64,000 nt of DNA, from the NCBI GenBank assembly GCA_934401915.1, contig CAKRSV010000001.1:248001-312000 (forward strand), written 5' to 3'. Positions 44,699 through 52,847 of this stretch are shown piece by piece; the stretch's first letter is position 1; every line of letters starts with the position of its first letter. The notes beneath the pieces are model-generated. The model ran no database searches. It had not been told where the DNA came from and saw only the letters and a program-made list of their open reading frames with translations. The translations under genes and the position numbers were made by a program. Origin of the DNA: an uncultured Lachnospiraceae bacterium (GTDB taxonomy: Bacteria; Bacillota; Clostridia; Lachnospirales; Lachnospiraceae).

Positions 44699-45745
44699 AT
44701 GAAAAACTTTAATTATTCTGAAATTAAAAATCAAAAGTGGGACTCTGATATTCTTGGATTAATTGCTGCTATATATAAAGAAGCCGGAAAGCAAGAGATG
44801 TCCCTTAAGCAAAAGCCTCAGGAATTGGAGAAGCTTGTAGAAATAGCAAAGATACAAAGCACAGAGGCATCTAATGCCATTGAAGGTATTATTACTACAA
44901 GCACCCGTATCAAACAACTCGTAGAAGAAAAAACAACACCGAAAAATCGTGATGAACAGGAAATTGCCGGTTATCGCGATGTGCTTAATATTATTCACGA
45001 AAGTTTTGATACTATTCCTATTTCTCAAAACTACATCTTGCAGCTTCACAAGATTTTATATAGCCATATGAATAATCCTATGGGTGGCAGAACTAAAAGT
45101 GTACAAAATTATATAAGTGCAACCTATCCGGATGGACATGTAGAAACATTATTTACTCCTCTTTCCCCTTTTGAAACACCGGAAGCCTTGGATAAAATCT
45201 GCGAGGAGTATAATCGTGTGATTGGAAATATGGAAGTAGAACCACTCATTATTATTCCTATCTTCATCCATGATTTTTTGTGTATCCACCCCTTTAATGA
45301 TGGTAATGGCAGAATGAGCCGTCTTCTCACCACATTACTTCTATACAGAAATGGTTTTTATATTGGAAAATATATTTCCCTGGAAGCAAAAATTGCTAAG
45401 AATAAAGATCTCTATTACAATGCACTTTCTCAGGCACAACACGGATGGCATGAGGGTACTGAGGATGTAGTCCCTTTTATTAAATATTTACTTGGAACCA
45501 TTCTTGCGGCCTATAAAGATTTTGAGGATCGCTTTTCCCTTGTTGAAACTAAACTTCCTGCTCTTGAAATGGTAAGACAAGCAAGCATGTATAAAATAGG
45601 TCGTTTCAATAAACAGGATATTCGGGAACTTTGCCCTACCCTTAGCAATAGCTCAATAGAAAAAGCGTTTAGAGATCTTATTTCATTAGGAGAAATTAAA
45701 AAAGAAGGCAAGGGTAAAGGAACCTGTTATTACAGATTAAGGTAA
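44699..45745 (+). CDS. Fic family protein (AMPylase) with N-terminal inhibitory helix
   Basis: This encodes 348 residues. The Fic core motif HPFNDGNGRMSR starts at His197 and is complete, so the enzyme should be able to transfer AMP (or another nucleotide moiety) to a target protein. The inhibitory motif S-x-x-x-E-G is seen as SNAIEG (58-63), as in class II Fic proteins that hold themselves inactive. The last 60-70 residues look like a winged helix (KIGRFNKQDIRELCPTLSNS), so it may bind DNA. The gene is clearly more AT-rich than its neighbours and lies in a decayed zone, which suggests transfer. GAGGTGA lies 4 bases before the ATG. Three inverted repeats flank it and may be its own binding sites. 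Confidence 0.92.
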   Translation: MKNFNYSEIKNQKWDSDILGLIAAIYKEAGKQEMSLKQKPQELEKLVEIAKIQSTEASNAIEGIITTSTRIKQLVEEKTTPKNRDEQEIAGYRDVLNIIHESFDTIPISQNYILQLHKILYSHMNNPMGGRTKSVQNYISATYPDGHVETLFTPLSPFETPEALDKICEEYNRVIGNMEVEPLIIIPIFIHDFLCIHPFNDGNGRMSRLLTTLLLYRNGFYIGKYISLEAKIAKNKDLYYNALSQAQHGWHEGTEDVVPFIKYLLGTILAAYKDFEDRFSLVETKLPALEMVRQASMYKIGRFNKQDIRELCPTLSNSSIEKAFRDLISLGEIKKEGKGKGTCYYRLR

Positions 45746-45762
45746 TCCCTTTAAAGTTCTTT

Positions 45763-45793
45763 TTCCCTTATTTATGTTTTACTTTTAAGGGAA
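45763..45793. repeat. Inverted repeat TTCCCTTA...TAAGGGAA, copy 3
   Basis: Arms 45763-45770 and 45786-45793 are separated by 15 bases and lie 18 bp after the Fic stop codon. The arms match copies 1 and 2, so the motif brackets the gene. Confidence 0.75.
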
Positions 45794-45811
45794 TCATTTA
45801 TCATTAAGCTA

Positions 45812-45838
45812 AAGCATCTCTTCAGAGGTGCTTTTCTT
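45812..45838 (+). terminator. Terminator of the Fic gene
   Basis: A 9-bp stem AAGCATCTC / GAGGTGCTT with a TTCA loop is followed by TTCTTAT. It lies 67 bp after the Fic stop. In the following 45839-45952 I see nothing. Confidence 0.75.
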
Positions 45839-45952
45839 ATACCATTTTTATACTAATCGATCATTTATGTCCAGATCCACTATTAACCTTCCAGGTTTGT
45901 AGCCGTTGGAAGTGATGCCATATTGGACTATCTCCTGATTTTCGGTATCGGA

Positions 45953-46549
45953 TCACTCCCGGAACCTGGTGCACGAGGACTGTTCCTCATAAAATGCGTC
46001 CTTCGCCTCAACCGTCAGGTCATCCAGTTCCGAGAAAACCTCATTGAAATTTTTAGGGAAGTTGTTTTCACCGAACGCTTCTATCCTGCTTCCGTCCACA
46101 AATTCCGCCTGAAATCTCATGCTATAGCCATCTAGTGCATTGGGATCCTCTCCGCGAAAGCCTGCCCAGGACGCAACGTTATAATTCTCCAGAATCGTAC
46201 GTGCTTTATCAAGGGTCTCTGCAGCCACCGGATAGTCAAAAAACTCCTCTTCTTCTCCATCCCATGGCTCCACCCGTACGAGCGCTCCTTCCTCCTGCCG
46301 GATCAAGCTTATGCTCCAGATCGGTTCCACCATCGTTCCATGCACATAATATGTCAGTTCCTGAATATCCGGAAGCGGTGTATTCTGACTGTTTTCCTGA
46401 TTCTCCGTGCTCTCAGTGTCTGCTCCCACCATCGTGTCTTCTGGCATTTTATCCGGCTTATTTCCAGTCCACTTTCCGCAGCCTGTGATCAACGCCGTCC
46501 ACATAGTAAATGCCATAAGCAATATCCAGCCTTTCTTTCCCTTTTTCAT
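45953..46549 (-). CDS. Small lipoprotein, last gene of the SPFH operon
   Basis: This encodes 198 residues. A lipoprotein signal with lipobox LITGC (Cys about 24) is followed by a Glu/Asn/Ser-rich linker and a compact domain (about 60-190) with EPIWSISLIRQEEGALVRVE and AGFRGEDPNALDGYSMRFQAEF. I do not recognise the family; the layout resembles small secreted domains of the PepSY-neighbour kind, but no motif proves it. It should sit on the outer face of the membrane. Its ATG overlaps the stop of the gene before it (ATGA), so it is translationally coupled. Confidence 0.8.
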   Translation of the reverse strand: MKKGKKGWILLMAFTMWTALITGCGKWTGNKPDKMPEDTMVGADTESTENQENSQNTPLPDIQELTYYVHGTMVEPIWSISLIRQEEGALVRVEPWDGEEEEFFDYPVAAETLDKARTILENYNVASWAGFRGEDPNALDGYSMRFQAEFVDGSRIEAFGENNFPKNFNEVFSELDDLTVEAKDAFYEEQSSCTRFRE

Positions 46550-47382
46550 AAGCCACTTTCACCTTCTTTTTGGTCACGCTTCTTCAAGAGCATCCGAATG
46601 CCTGTCGACAGCAGTAAAACTGTTAATACGACCCTGAAAATGCTGACTCCACCAGAAGACATGCCACTTTTTTTGAGTGCAGTTTTTTTATCCAGTTCCC
46701 CGCTTAACATATTGGGTGTCGCCCCTTTTACATAGGTCAGGGCGCCCTGCTCCTGAATGCCGATTACCGTCACCATATCCCCATCACTCTGGTGAGGAAC
46801 GGAATACTGATAACGCCGATCGCCCTCCTCGAAGACTTCTCTGCCCATTCGTTGTGTTCCGATGAACTTCTCTCCTCGGTGTTTACGGTCTGTAAGGATA
46901 GTAAGTCCTGCCTTCTCCAGCGTCTCCTCATCAAATTCGTATTCTTTTCCCAGCATAAGATTGTCGAGAAACTCGTCTGACAGATGATAAGTTCCCACAT
47001 CTGCTTTTCCCAGGAATATTCCCAGACCGTCCAGATCGGAATCCCATTCCATATTTTCCTCTGTCACAGGACCGTTCCATTCTTTCAGCTTCATTTTTTT
47101 TGCGCTTCGCATGGCACGTGGGGCATAGATCGTAAGTCCCAGTTCGTCATCATAAGCCGGTTTCAGAACCTTCAGTTCTCCACAGACAATCACGGTCTTT
47201 CCATCATTTGCCGGATTATAGCTGCCCTGTCCCACATATACCACATCATCCACTTTTCCTTGAATGGCCGCACGCTTTGCAGCACACGATTTCACTGTAG
47301 AGACAGCGCAAAGTAAGCCGAGCAGTACCACAATTACCGCACCTGTTTTTTTGTTTTTCCCCGGTTTCTGGGTTTTCTTCAT
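46546..47382 (-). CDS. TMEM43-like membrane protein
   Basis: This encodes 278 residues from the ATG at 47382, 5 bases after GGGGGG; the GTG at 47388 is too close to that site. One membrane helix lies at about 15-33 and another near 248-265. The segment between contains NDGKTVIVCGELKVLKPAYDDELGL and AMRSAKKMKLKEWN (each read in parts), which matches the TMEM43 pattern 'NdGklVhvsG...Dp.fg...L.R.VEmYQW'. TMEM43 proteins sit in membranes and have been tied to lipid organisation. The match is from pattern recognition, so the family call is moderate. It overlaps the following lipoprotein gene by 4 bases. Confidence 0.6.
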   Translation of the reverse strand: MKKTQKPGKNKKTGAVIVVLLGLLCAVSTVKSCAAKRAAIQGKVDDVVYVGQGSYNPANDGKTVIVCGELKVLKPAYDDELGLTIYAPRAMRSAKKMKLKEWNGPVTEENMEWDSDLDGLGIFLGKADVGTYHLSDEFLDNLMLGKEYEFDEETLEKAGLTILTDRKHRGEKFIGTQRMGREVFEEGDRRYQYSVPHQSDGDMVTVIGIQEQGALTYVKGATPNMLSGELDKKTALKKSGMSSGGVSIFRVVLTVLLLSTGIRMLLKKRDQKEGESGL

Positions 47383-47439
47383 CTTCACCCCCCTTTCTTT
47401 TTAAATCATCCACCACTGCTCTTTTTTGTTGCTTTATGG

Positions 47440-49056
47440 CTAGGGATTCATGATCATATAAACAGTCATAGCATACAATGGTAATACAATGAGTAATGGC
47501 AGTGCCCAGTTTCCCATTGTCTCCCTGACATTCTTCCAACGCATAAGTAACGTTTTCCTGTTCTCCCTCTTCTGGTGAATGCGTTTTCGTTTTCCGTTTT
47601 CCAGAAGCTGAAAGATTACCGGTGAATCATAAACCTCTATTCGTCCAAATACGGCAAATCCTGCCATCGAAATGGGAAGAGCCAGACATAGCCAGATGAT
47701 ATTGTAACTATAATCCAGCTGCTGAAACATCGTCCAGTCACCGGAACCAATACACTTAAATGTGGTGAGGATCCATGCCAGAATGCAAGTGGAAGCATTC
47801 ACCAACAGGAGGATCATCGCAATCTTTGCGATACGCCCCAACGAGTAGAACACCAGTTGTACTGGAAGTTCCTTTCCGCCAATTGTTTCAAAGAACACCG
47901 GTTTTATGGAGTCATCTGGTCTTTTCTTTTCTTCCTCGCTGATACTCTTAAGAATCTTTCTCCGAACTCTGGCGTCTCTTCCCTTACTGAACACCGTAAA
48001 CAGAATCAGCGCCGCCACCAGTCCTGCCATGCCAACCAGTTCAAACAGTTCCTTCAGATTCATCGGCACACCGCCATAATTCCGGAATGCAAAAAAGAAA
48101 AAAATCATCACTGCCAGCGTTCCAAGCAGCGGCTCAATCACCCAGGGATAAGTCCTAGTTTCTTTTTCTGCCAGTACAGATACTTTGCCAGTCTGCCCAT
48201 TCACTGCTGCCTGTACGGCTCCGCAATCCATAAAATAGACTGGAAGAAATGCCGGCAGGCGAAGCAGTGCCTCTGAAACCGGATGAATACCCAGTCCGGT
48301 TGTCTGCATCGTGCGTTCCACAGTTGGACGATACTCCTCTGCCACCTCTTCAAACACACGGCGTCTTAACTCCGCGCCATCTGCAGTCGGAACCTCTGCT
48401 GCATGGCCTGCAATATATCCAAATTGGAATGGCTCCAGTTCATCCCACAAAAATGGTTCCATTCCATTGAGCAACAGATTATTGCAGCGATCCGTCACAT
48501 TGACTGCCACATGCTCCAGAAATCCTCCGCATTCATAATGTCTGTTAGAATTGTCTCTGGTCACAGTGAAACGGATGGGTCCACGAATCAGCTCATAAGG
48601 AAGATATATCCCTTTTAAGTTTTTCTTGTTTTCTTTTAAAATCTGTGCTTCATTTTTATCATGATGCTGTTCAATCCATTCATCCAGCCGTTTTTCTGCC
48701 TGTTTCCTGTTCAGCTTAAAAGGAATCAGCATCTCCGGGAATCCTTCTCCCATCTGGACATCTGAGCGCAGAACCTTGGACTGGCAGAAAATACAGGTCT
48801 CCGCCACTTCATGTTCTTTTACAATGACCCTGGCCCCACAATTCGGACACTCACAGGCAATTGTCCGGCTATCCGGAAGTTCCTGCTGCAACAAGGTTTT
48901 CGTAAGACTCCGAAATTCCTGAAGCTCTTTTAACGGAATCTCTGTTCCTGTATTTCCTCCACAGTTTGAACAGTGGTAATTCTGTGTCAATACATCAAAC
49001 TGGGCAGGTGCGCCACAGGTGGCACAGTGGATGGTCATAATCTTCCCCTGATTCAT
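47440..49056 (-). CDS. Zinc-ribbon multi-pass membrane protein, YdjG-like (copy 2)
   Basis: This encodes 538 residues. Two zinc ribbons lead (CATCGAPAQF ... YHCSNCGG; CECPNCGARV ... CIFCQS, to about 97), then LIPFKLNRKQAEKRLDEW, a beta-rich body with KGIYLPYELI, and at least five membrane helices from about 305 to the end. The 'PFKL-x-K-x-A' and 'KG[IV]Y-P' motifs are shared with the protein encoded at 52848-53945, so the two are paralogues, this one with more membrane segments. Such proteins are often mis-named PriA helicase because of the ribbons; no helicase motif is present. Likely role: a membrane scaffold with the SPFH protein of the same operon. Confidence 0.75.
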   Translation of the reverse strand: MNQGKIMTIHCATCGAPAQFDVLTQNYHCSNCGGNTGTEIPLKELQEFRSLTKTLLQQELPDSRTIACECPNCGARVIVKEHEVAETCIFCQSKVLRSDVQMGEGFPEMLIPFKLNRKQAEKRLDEWIEQHHDKNEAQILKENKKNLKGIYLPYELIRGPIRFTVTRDNSNRHYECGGFLEHVAVNVTDRCNNLLLNGMEPFLWDELEPFQFGYIAGHAAEVPTADGAELRRRVFEEVAEEYRPTVERTMQTTGLGIHPVSEALLRLPAFLPVYFMDCGAVQAAVNGQTGKVSVLAEKETRTYPWVIEPLLGTLAVMIFFFFAFRNYGGVPMNLKELFELVGMAGLVAALILFTVFSKGRDARVRRKILKSISEEEKKRPDDSIKPVFFETIGGKELPVQLVFYSLGRIAKIAMILLLVNASTCILAWILTTFKCIGSGDWTMFQQLDYSYNIIWLCLALPISMAGFAVFGRIEVYDSPVIFQLLENGKRKRIHQKRENRKTLLMRWKNVRETMGNWALPLLIVLPLYAMTVYMIMNP

Positions 49057-49081
49057 ACCCTCTCCTCCCTTAATCCTGTTT

Positions 49082-49579
49082 TTATGCCCAGGGATCTGCC
49101 TCTTTTGGTATGCGGATTCCGGCTAGGAGCTGCTGTTCCCACAAAAACCACTGTCTTGTAGATGGTTTCATCCGGAGCTTTAATGGCCGCGGACTATCTG
49201 CTCCGCTGCACGCCACATACAAGGTCAGATATCCTTCTCCTATCTGGCTTCTGCTGTAGGCGTTTTCCGATACCGCTACCCGGTAGGGCTGTACTGGAGT
49301 ATAATTATTCTCCGGAGACGAACCGGAAAAATAGGAATCCATCAAATACTCTTTTCCGCGGAATCTATCTCTTATAAACTGTTTGTCAATTCCATTTAAC
49401 GGTCTGGGTCCACGCAGAAAATCCAGCATTTTTTCTGTTTCTGATGGATTTTCAGGATAAAGGGCAAGGGCTGCTACCGTTAAAGCAGCCACTTCCTCCG
49501 GGTTTGTCAAGCCTGCCTGGGGCATTGCCTGTAATTCCTGTAATGTTTTTGGAAGTCTGTTCAATGTTATCTCGCTCAT
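49082..49579 (-). CDS. Uncharacterised protein of the SPFH operon
   Basis: This encodes 165 residues from the second of two adjacent ATGs, which stands 6 bases after AGGAGG. There is no signal peptide or membrane helix. An N-terminal helical part (LPKTLQELQAMPQAGLTNPE) is followed by a beta-rich part with YTPVQPYRVAVSENAYSRS and YLTLYVACSGADSPRPLKLR, and a Trp-rich end (RQWFLWEQQLL). I think it may belong to DUF6935, but am not certain. It lies 25 bp before the zinc-ribbon membrane protein gene and 9 bp after a lipoprotein gene, so it is part of the same operon, probably acting in the cytoplasm. Confidence 0.75.
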   Translation of the reverse strand: MSEITLNRLPKTLQELQAMPQAGLTNPEEVAALTVAALALYPENPSETEKMLDFLRGPRPLNGIDKQFIRDRFRGKEYLMDSYFSGSSPENNYTPVQPYRVAVSENAYSRSQIGEGYLTLYVACSGADSPRPLKLRMKPSTRQWFLWEQQLLAGIRIPKEADPWA

Positions 49580-49591
49580 CATATCCCTCCT

Positions 49592-50929
49592 TTAGATCGG
49601 TTCCCATTCTCCGGTCAGATAATCCATTCGATAAACGAGTCCGGATGGAGACACCGCATAATAATATTCTGCTACGAACTGGTCCGGATGCTCTGTTCCA
49701 AGGGCAAAGAGCACACAGGCTTCACCCCGGATTGTTTCCATGCCGTCCACATCCCGGAGTGCCATACCCAGTTCCAGCCTCTCCTGTACTTCAGATTGTG
49801 CAAGAAGCACCTCGATTTCATTGCCGGAATAATCATAGTTTTCCCCGGCCGCTGCTACGGGACGCAAGTAGAATTTTTCCACTGACCCGCTCGTAAATGG
49901 GAAAAAGGCTTCTCCTTCCATTTCGTGAATGGTCAGGCAGTCTCCTTCCAGCTCCAGCCAGATCGTACCGCTTCGGGTTCCATCCGGTGTGTTCAGCCAG
50001 AATTCCAGTGACTCCCCAAGGGGATCCCCATATGCATAATAGCCATCCCAGAAAAAACGGATATCCTCCATCTCTCCATCCAAAAAACCTCCATAATACC
50101 ACATATCTAAAGGATATCCATCCTCACCGGTCATGAAAGTAACGCTGTAAAAATAGGGTTCACCAGCATCTGTTTTAGCAGAATCGCAATACCAGCTTCC
50201 CTCCATTCCATAGAGATATCCCTCCTCCGGTATGTAGGAACCCGATAAAAGCTGCATCACTCCGTCTGTCGGCTCGATTTCTCCGGCATAAGTAAGGTAA
50301 TAGGGATGCCAGGAAACTTCCCGGCTTCCTTTTCTGGCTGTGACCCGTACATTGGAATAAAGATCACTGAGATTACACCGTAAGATCAGAGGAAGACCAT
50401 CGTTGCTTTCCCATAGCAGATCTTCTGTGCTGCTCTCAGTAAAGTCATCATTCCAGCTGCAGGACTCTATGGACATCTTCCATCCCTCCTGTGCCGGAAC
50501 GATCACATACCACTCATCTCCTGTATATTCTATAATATGGTCTTCTGGGATCCCTTCCAAATACGGATAGGTCTCAGTTCTTTGATATTCTTTTCCCGGA
50601 AAGCTGTAATCTGGCGTATAACCCAGAAATGAGGCTCCAAATACCGCCCCATAATCTCGCAGCCATTCCTGTTCTTCCACTAATGATGCTTTCCCCGCCT
50701 CGGTAAGCCAGGAAGTCGCAGCTTCTTTTGGGGACTCTCCCGAGTCCGGGGATTCCGTATGGCTGCTTGTGGTTGATTCTTCTTCCGGTTCCACATAGTC
50801 TGGATTGGTCATTCCCTGCCCACCGTCTCTGATATCCAGGAAAGCGCAGCCGGTAAGAAATGTACAGAACAATACCAGTATTGTCAGAAACACACCTTCC
50901 TTTTTTCCAGTCTTTCTTTTCTTTCCCAT
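49592..50929 (-). CDS. Large lipoprotein of the SPFH operon
   Basis: This encodes 445 residues. A basic N-terminus, one hydrophobic helix and the lipobox FLTGC (Cys about 28) mark it as an exported lipoprotein. A Ser/Glu-rich linker is followed by a large domain rich in Tyr, Trp and acidic residues (DEWYVIVPAQEGW, GYLYGMEGSWYC, DMWYYGGFLDGE), probably beta-sheet. I do not recognise the family. GAGGAGGG precedes the ATG. It stands in the middle of the operon, 31 bp after another lipoprotein gene with a similar aromatic/acidic composition. Confidence 0.8.
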   Translation of the reverse strand: MGKKRKTGKKEGVFLTILVLFCTFLTGCAFLDIRDGGQGMTNPDYVEPEEESTTSSHTESPDSGESPKEAATSWLTEAGKASLVEEQEWLRDYGAVFGASFLGYTPDYSFPGKEYQRTETYPYLEGIPEDHIIEYTGDEWYVIVPAQEGWKMSIESCSWNDDFTESSTEDLLWESNDGLPLILRCNLSDLYSNVRVTARKGSREVSWHPYYLTYAGEIEPTDGVMQLLSGSYIPEEGYLYGMEGSWYCDSAKTDAGEPYFYSVTFMTGEDGYPLDMWYYGGFLDGEMEDIRFFWDGYYAYGDPLGESLEFWLNTPDGTRSGTIWLELEGDCLTIHEMEGEAFFPFTSGSVEKFYLRPVAAAGENYDYSGNEIEVLLAQSEVQERLELGMALRDVDGMETIRGEACVLFALGTEHPDQFVAEYYYAVSPSGLVYRMDYLTGEWEPI

Positions 50930-50960
50930 TTGCTATCCCTCCTCATATCATAATAAAAAT

Positions 50961-51974
50961 TTAACCACCATAGTCTGAATAATCTTCTATCAGGCGCACC
51001 GTATGATAAGCTTCCGTCCCATACATCTGGATCATTAAATCATTCCAGTGAATAGACGGATAAAACCAGGCAAATTCCTGACCGGACACATCCTCAATCA
51101 CATAGCCGTCAGGAGAATTATATACATACATTGCCTCCTTTGTGTAATAGGGATTCATCTCCTGATCGTACACGGTATAATCCACTGTTCCGACCTCAAT
51201 CCTCTCGTCCGGGCTGTTGAAAAATCCAGAATCTCCTGCTCCACTATACATATTGAAGCTCCAGGTCTCATATCCTTCTCTCTCTGAATATGCCGGCATG
51301 GACTCATAAAGCCCTGGTGTAACCAGCAACATCCCTATCTGCCACACTTTTCTTCCATTTTCATCCGTATACCAGCCATCCGGAGTCATATGGTTACGCA
51401 GAATATTACCTGTTTCATCCAGATACCTGTCGGTTCCATCTATCTCTGTCATCCAGCAGGAGGCATCTTTTTTTCTGTAGTACTCTCCCTGCATAAATGG
51501 AATATATGCTGTACCGGAATCTACAGAAAGGACATCTCCCGAAAGTGTATACACTGCTGTTATATCCTGGGTTGCAGAAACTGCCTGTGTTTTTCCGGCA
51601 TCTGTAAACTGCAGAATATCTATCATCTGCTCGTAGTTACTCTCCGGGTATGAAAGAAACAGATAATCCTCATCCGTGTCATACACTGTGATATATTCTC
51701 CGTCTTCCCGGTAATATGTACCATTCCAGGCAGACTGATTTGCCACTCTTTCAAATCCCTGTCCGACCGATTCCGTGATTTCTATAATTTCATCGTCAGC
51801 AGATTCTGCCGTTTCTTCATACTCTGATTCTGTCATCGGTTCATTTGCCATTTCTGATTCTTCATGAACAGATTCTATCATTTTCCCGTCAGACACTTCC
51901 GGCTTTTTTCCACAGGCTGTCACGGCAGCCATTGATAATACAATCACAGCACCCGTCAGAACTTTCATACACAT
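50961..51974 (-). CDS. Lipoprotein of the SPFH operon
   Basis: This encodes 337 residues from the ATG at 51974 (AGGAG 5 bases before). The lipobox is AVTAC (Cys about 21). A Glu/Ser-rich linker follows, then a beta-rich domain of short repeats each with a Tyr/Trp-Tyr core (WNGTYYREDGEYITVYD, MQGEYYRKKDASCWMTEIDG, YESMPAYSEREGYETW). The pattern suggests a calycin- or lipocalin-like sheet, but I cannot name the family. It is exported and membrane-anchored. It lies 34 bp after the TPM gene. Confidence 0.8.
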   Translation of the reverse strand: MCMKVLTGAVIVLSMAAVTACGKKPEVSDGKMIESVHEESEMANEPMTESEYEETAESADDEIIEITESVGQGFERVANQSAWNGTYYREDGEYITVYDTDEDYLFLSYPESNYEQMIDILQFTDAGKTQAVSATQDITAVYTLSGDVLSVDSGTAYIPFMQGEYYRKKDASCWMTEIDGTDRYLDETGNILRNHMTPDGWYTDENGRKVWQIGMLLVTPGLYESMPAYSEREGYETWSFNMYSGAGDSGFFNSPDERIEVGTVDYTVYDQEMNPYYTKEAMYVYNSPDGYVIEDVSGQEFAWFYPSIHWNDLMIQMYGTEAYHTVRLIEDYSDYGG

Positions 51975-52008
51975 GCCATCTCCTTTTCCAAACACTTTTC
52001 AGCGTCAC

Positions 52009-52830
52009 TTAAAACTTTCCGCCGCCTCCGCCGTGGGTTGTTCCCGAAGAAGAGGTATGGGTACTGCTTTCGGAACTGTCCTTTTCCGGTTTCTTTACCC
52101 GATCCACTTTACTGTACAGGAACAAGTCCTGCTGGGTTGCCAGCTTCATACTTCCTTTTTTTACATAATTTGCTGCAGCTTCCTGTTTCCGCACCGTTTT
52201 CAGCTGCGCCTTCATGCTGCCCACGATAAGAAATGCTCCCACCAGACCAATCACAATACAGATAGGAAGTACCAGTGGTGATAACGGTGCATGGGGCAGA
52301 TCCTTGTTTGAAAACGGATGACCTTCTCTGGCCATCATGATCAGCTGATCACACTCAGACGCATAGGTGTGGAATGCGGCAACGTAATTTCCGGAGGAAA
52401 GGTCTTCTTTCATCGCACTTTCCAGATAACTGATTCCCGCATCTGTAAAGGCTGTAATTCCATAACCACAGGTGGAAATATACCAGTCACGTTCTTCCAT
52501 ACTGATAAGAAGCAGCACTCCGTCCCTGTTTGCTCCATATCCGTAGTCACAGTAATCATAAAGATCGTCCGCATAATCCTGAATATCACTGTAACCATCC
52601 ATGTCTTCTGACGTGATCAGTACAATATCCATTTCCTGTCGTTCACTGATTTCATTTAAAGTTTCAAGTAACTCAGACTCTTCCTCATAGGTCAGAAGAT
52701 CCGCCATGTCTATCAGACGTTCATATTCTCCCGTAAATCCTTCCGCATTCACTATCGCTGCCGGGAAAGACCATGCCGCCAGAAGCACAGCTGCCGTCAT
52801 ACCCACAAGTTGTTTCCCCATCCTTTTCAT
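52009..52830 (-). CDS. TPM-domain membrane protein, YdjH/YgcG-like
   Basis: This encodes 273 residues from the ATG at 52830 (GGAGG 9 bases before). A signal peptide is followed by a TPM domain (about 30-165) with DMADLLTYEEESELLETLNE, DIVLITSEDMDGYS and GVLLLISMEERDWYISTCGYG. A membrane helix lies at about 185-205, and the protein ends in a cytoplasmic tail with Ser/Thr and Gly runs (THGGGGGKF). TPM domains face outward and have been linked to membrane protein quality control. YdjH of the Bacillus ydjFGHI operon has the same plan. It starts 17 bp after the YdjG-like gene. Confidence 0.88.
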   Translation of the reverse strand: MKRMGKQLVGMTAAVLLAAWSFPAAIVNAEGFTGEYERLIDMADLLTYEEESELLETLNEISERQEMDIVLITSEDMDGYSDIQDYADDLYDYCDYGYGANRDGVLLLISMEERDWYISTCGYGITAFTDAGISYLESAMKEDLSSGNYVAAFHTYASECDQLIMMAREGHPFSNKDLPHAPLSPLVLPICIVIGLVGAFLIVGSMKAQLKTVRKQEAAANYVKKGSMKLATQQDLFLYSKVDRVKKPEKDSSESSTHTSSSGTTHGGGGGKF

Positions 52831-52847
52831 CTGTCTTGCCCTCCTTT

